DNA of 64,000 bases. Origin: Paenibacillus_V sp046244365 (GTDB lineage Bacteria; Bacillota; Bacilli; Paenibacillales; NBRC-103111). The position numbers were made by a program, and so were the translations under genes. The stretch's first letter is position 1. The number at the start of each line of letters is the position of its first letter. The stretch lies in contig NZ_CP176395.1 of NCBI RefSeq assembly GCF_046244365.1, forward strand, positions 682,001 to 746,000, written 5' to 3'. Positions 61,414 to 64,000 of the stretch are shown piece after piece. The notes beneath the pieces were generated by a model, which worked only from the letters and a program-made list of their open reading frames with translations, ran no database searches and was not told the origin of the DNA.

Positions 61414-64000
61414 GTGGGCAGCGTGTGGAAAGAAAAGGGCTTCGAGGATTTTGCAGACGGAACTTTCGGCAACGGCGGGCAAAATCTGTACGTGTCCCGC
61501 AAAGGCGTACTGCAGCGCATTTTTCGCTTTGACGTCGATCAGGACGGCTATGCGGATGTTTTATTCGTAAACAGCCAGGACATGGGGGAGCGGCCGCCGG
61601 TTTATGTGTACCCGAATCCGTTCCGCCCGGAGGAGCGGCTCGAATTGCCTTCGGCCGGCTCTTACTATGGAGCGATCGGCGATTTGAACGGCGACGGCTA
61701 CGACGATCTTGTTGTCGCAAACCAGCACAACGGGACGCATGCCGACGTGACGGCCTATATTTATTACGGCTCGCCGGAAGGGCTAAGCGAACGCTACAAA
61801 ACGGAGCTGCCCGTTCCGAATTGCCGGGCGGTTGCGATCGGCGATTTTAACGGGGACGGCTTGCCGGATATCGCTTTTGCCAGCGGCGGAAAGCTCGTCG
61901 TTTATTATCAGACCGCTAACGGCTTTCGTCATACGGACAGCGTAACGATGGACATGGAATTGACGCATATGGCGGCCGGCGATATCGACCGCGACGGCTT
62001 CGCGGATTTGTATGTGCGGGCGAAGAACCGGCCTCCGCTTGTGTTGTGGGGAGGCCCGGAAGGGCTGCAGCTGTCGGCCTGCGTGCAGATCGGCGGTGAC
62101 GATCCCGGCTCTCTGCAGCTGGCAAGCACGACCGCAGGCTGGATGACCTTCGTTGAAGGCTGGGCGCCGAAAATCGTCGAGCTTGGCGGAAAGCCGTTTT
62201 TGTTCCGCCAAGAGAACGATGCGGCGGCTTTCTATCCTTGCGGCAGCGACCGGGCGATCGGCGAGCCGCTTGTACTGGGCTGCCGTAATGTCGTATCCGC
62301 TGGAGCGGCGGATCTGAACGGCGACGGCTATGGCGAAATCGTACTCGCCGTCTGCGCCGATCGGGATGCGAACGAGCTGTCCTGGATCTATTGGGGCGGC
62401 GCGGCAGGCTTCGGGGATGACAGACGGACGGCTTTGCAGACGATCAGCGCGCGCGACGTCAGCATCGGCGATCTGGATGGCGACGGCGTGCCGGAGATCG
62501 TCATCTGCCAAGGCCGGACGGACGTGATGAACACGACGGAGTCGCTGATATATCGGGTGCCGGGGCAGGCTGAATGGGCCGAAGCGGCAGGCGATGCAGC
62601 TCTACTAGCCGATCCGATTCGGCTGGTTACGCATGACGCCGCGACGGCTTTGATCGGGCGGACTTCGGACGCCGAACATCCGCAGATCATTTTTATCAAC
62701 CATGTCTCGGGGCGGGTCCGCGGCGACGTATCGGCATACGCATACCTTGGCGGGTCGAATGGCTTCGATGCGGACCGGCGAATTGAATTTCCCGGCTGGG
62801 CGGCCGTCGATTCGATCTGCTGCGATTTCAACGATAACGGCTGGGGCGACGTGTTTATCGCCAATTGCGCGGAGAACGCTCCTCATCTCGATCCGGGTTC
62901 GTTCCTGTATTGGGGCGGGCCGGAAGGCTTCGATCCGGACCGCAAGCAGATTTTGCCCACGCTGCGCGCGCATGGCAGCGCAGTCGGGGATTATCGCCAC
63001 AGCGGCTATCTCGATTTGGCAGTCGTCGGCGTGAGCAACCCGGAGCTGCTTATTTTCAGAGGGGGTCCGGACGGCTTCGACACGGCGAATCCGCAGCGCA
63101 TTTTGATGGATCCGAACATGGAGGAGTATATCCCGGTCAAGGCGCTGCACCCTTACGAGGACCCGGTCGGCATCGCTTACCGGGAGCCCAGATGGATGCT
63201 GGCGGCGGATTTCAACAACGACGGCTGGCTGGATTTGTTCGTGTCGCAAATTTTCGGCTACAGCTATATTCTTTGGGGCGGTCCGGAAGGCTATTCAATG
63301 GAGCGTTCGACCCGTCTCAATTGCGATGGAGGCATTTGCGCGCAGGCGGCTGATTTGACCGGCAACGGCTGGCTCGACCTGATCGTCGGCGGCCATCTGG
63401 TCATGGGCAAGAACGCGAAGTACGAATCGTACATCTACATTTATTGGGGCGGACCCGAAGGGTACCGCGAAGAACGCCGCGCCCAGCTGCCGGCCCATAC
63501 CGCGAATGCGCTGACGATTGCGGATTTCAACCGGGACGGCATTCTCGATATTTTTGCAACCTCCTACAATAGCGGCCGGGAACGAGATATCGACGCGTAC
63601 CTGTATTGGGGGCAGCCCGGCGGTCATTTTTCGGCCGAGAATCGGCTGCAGCTGCCCGCCCATTCGTCGTGCGGCGCGATGGCGATCGACTTCGACGAGG
63701 ACGGCTGGGTGGATCTGGCGATTGCCAACCATAAAACGTACGGCGATCATGTCGGGCATTCGTATGTCATGTGGAACGGTCCGGAAGGTTTTTCGCCGCA
63801 GCGGATGACGAAGCTTCCGACCCTAGGTCCGCACGGCATGATGTCGGTCGATCCTGGCAATATCGCGGATCGCGGGGCGGAGGAATTTTACATTTCGAGT
63901 GCGCACGAGCTTCCCGAAGGGGAGAAGGTTACCCGTATGGTGTGGGAGGCGGAGCTTCAGCCGAAGACATGGGTGAAGGCGCAGCTGCGTTTCGCCGCCT
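61414..64000 (+). CDS. FG-GAP/VCBS-repeat protein, 3' end outside window
   Basis: The plus-strand frame is open from GTG 61414 (GGAGGG 6 bases upstream) to the window end: at least 862 residues. It consists of tandem beta-propeller-type repeats with calcium-loop motifs such as DLNGDGYDDLVVA, DFNGDGLPDIAFA, DLDGDGVPEIVI, DFNNDGWLDLFVS and DFNRDGILDIFA, alternating with YWGGPEGF-type linkers. There are about a dozen units. No signal peptide or TM segment is seen (it starts MGSVWKEKGFEDFADGTF). It follows the sugar permeases by 86 bases, so a carbohydrate-binding or lyase-like role is possible. Confidence 0.88.
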   Translation, partial: MGSVWKEKGFEDFADGTFGNGGQNLYVSRKGVLQRIFRFDVDQDGYADVLFVNSQDMGERPPVYVYPNPFRPEERLELPSAGSYYGAIGDLNGDGYDDLVVANQHNGTHADVTAYIYYGSPEGLSERYKTELPVPNCRAVAIGDFNGDGLPDIAFASGGKLVVYYQTANGFRHTDSVTMDMELTHMAAGDIDRDGFADLYVRAKNRPPLVLWGGPEGLQLSACVQIGGDDPGSLQLASTTAGWMTFVEGWAPKIVELGGKPFLFRQENDAAAFYPCGSDRAIGEPLVLGCRNVVSAGAADLNGDGYGEIVLAVCADRDANELSWIYWGGAAGFGDDRRTALQTISARDVSIGDLDGDGVPEIVICQGRTDVMNTTESLIYRVPGQAEWAEAAGDAALLADPIRLVTHDAATALIGRTSDAEHPQIIFINHVSGRVRGDVSAYAYLGGSNGFDADRRIEFPGWAAVDSICCDFNDNGWGDVFIANCAENAPHLDPGSFLYWGGPEGFDPDRKQILPTLRAHGSAVGDYRHSGYLDLAVVGVSNPELLIFRGGPDGFDTANPQRILMDPNMEEYIPVKALHPYEDPVGIAYREPRWMLAADFNNDGWLDLFVSQIFGYSYILWGGPEGYSMERSTRLNCDGGICAQAADLTGNGWLDLIVGGHLVMGKNAKYESYIYIYWGGPEGYREERRAQLPAHTANALTIADFNRDGILDIFATSYNSGRERDIDAYLYWGQPGGHFSAENRLQLPAHSSCGAMAIDFDEDGWVDLAIANHKTYGDHVGHSYVMWNGPEGFSPQRMTKLPTLGPHGMMSVDPGNIADRGAEEFYISSAHELPEGEKVTRMVWEAELQPKTWVKAQLRFAA

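Noticed and set aside
61783..63249. Minus-strand frames across the FG-GAP gene
   Set aside because: The plus strand is open continuously with clear repeat motifs; the minus frames are repetitive mirror images of those repeats.
1..64000. CRISPR arrays or insertion sequences
   Set aside because: No regularly spaced short repeats with unique spacers and no transposase frames with terminal inverted repeats were seen.

Overview
The window reads as a chromosome segment from an endospore-forming, Gram-positive member of the Paenibacillaceae (Paenibacillus- or Cohnella-like). The pointers are the moderately GC-rich host genes, strong AGGAGG-type ribosome binding sites with frequent GTG/TTG starts, sporulation genes (ydcC-like, cmpA, sprT neighbourhood), Fur- and CcpA-type sites, and YesN-type membrane AraC regulators paired with LplABC-type sugar transporters. 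No genus can be proven from the sequence alone.

Layout. 1-5.6 kb: dTDP-L-rhamnose synthesis (rfbA, partial, then C, B, D), a family 2 glycosyltransferase and a WcaJ-type undecaprenyl-phosphate sugar transferase, together a cell-surface glycan initiation module. 5.6-9.1 kb: a PfkB-type kinase, a 42-residue membrane peptide, a Fur-boxed siderophore-binding lipoprotein and a divergent TetR regulator with a perfect palindromic operator. 9.2-17.6 kb: a conserved housekeeping block (ydcC-like lipoprotein, alr, ndoAI-ndoA, tex, cmpA, sprT) followed by five tRNA genes (Asn, Ser, Glu, Lys, Leu). This order resembles the ydcC to trnS region of Bacillus subtilis, where ICEBs1 integrates into a tRNA-Leu gene.

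17.6-39.15 kb: two tandem accessory segments bounded by three copies of the 54-bp tRNA-Leu 3' end. Each carries integrase remnants and pairs of direct-repeat arm-type sites just inside both ends. Segment A holds a saccharide-use locus: membrane AraC regulator, two permeases, solute-binding lipoprotein, SDR, enolase-superfamily enzyme, GH95-like hydrolase and DUF2264 protein. Segment B is AT-rich. It holds a dead integrase, an excisionase-like gene and four genes that look like an undescribed defence or nucleotide-chemistry cluster: B12-type radical SAM enzyme, P-loop dNMP-kinase-like protein, an orphan HExxH protein and an OLD-family ATPase/TOPRIM nuclease.

39.2-47.8 kb: accessory genes, including a toxin/antitoxin-like pair, a RelE-like/UvrD-type helicase fusion, a TPR plus winged-helix protein, an M42-like peptidase and orphans. 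47.8-55.1 kb: a secreted-fibre (TasA/camelysin-like) locus with two DUF1102-like proteins, a SipW-type signal peptidase, a DUF5305-like protein, a LuxR-type two-component system and another secreted protein. The last operon is preceded by a recognisable c-di-GMP-II riboswitch aptamer with an overlapping terminator. 55.2-64 kb: a second AraC/ABC sugar locus with two cre-like sites, ending in a large FG-GAP/VCBS-repeat protein that runs off the window.
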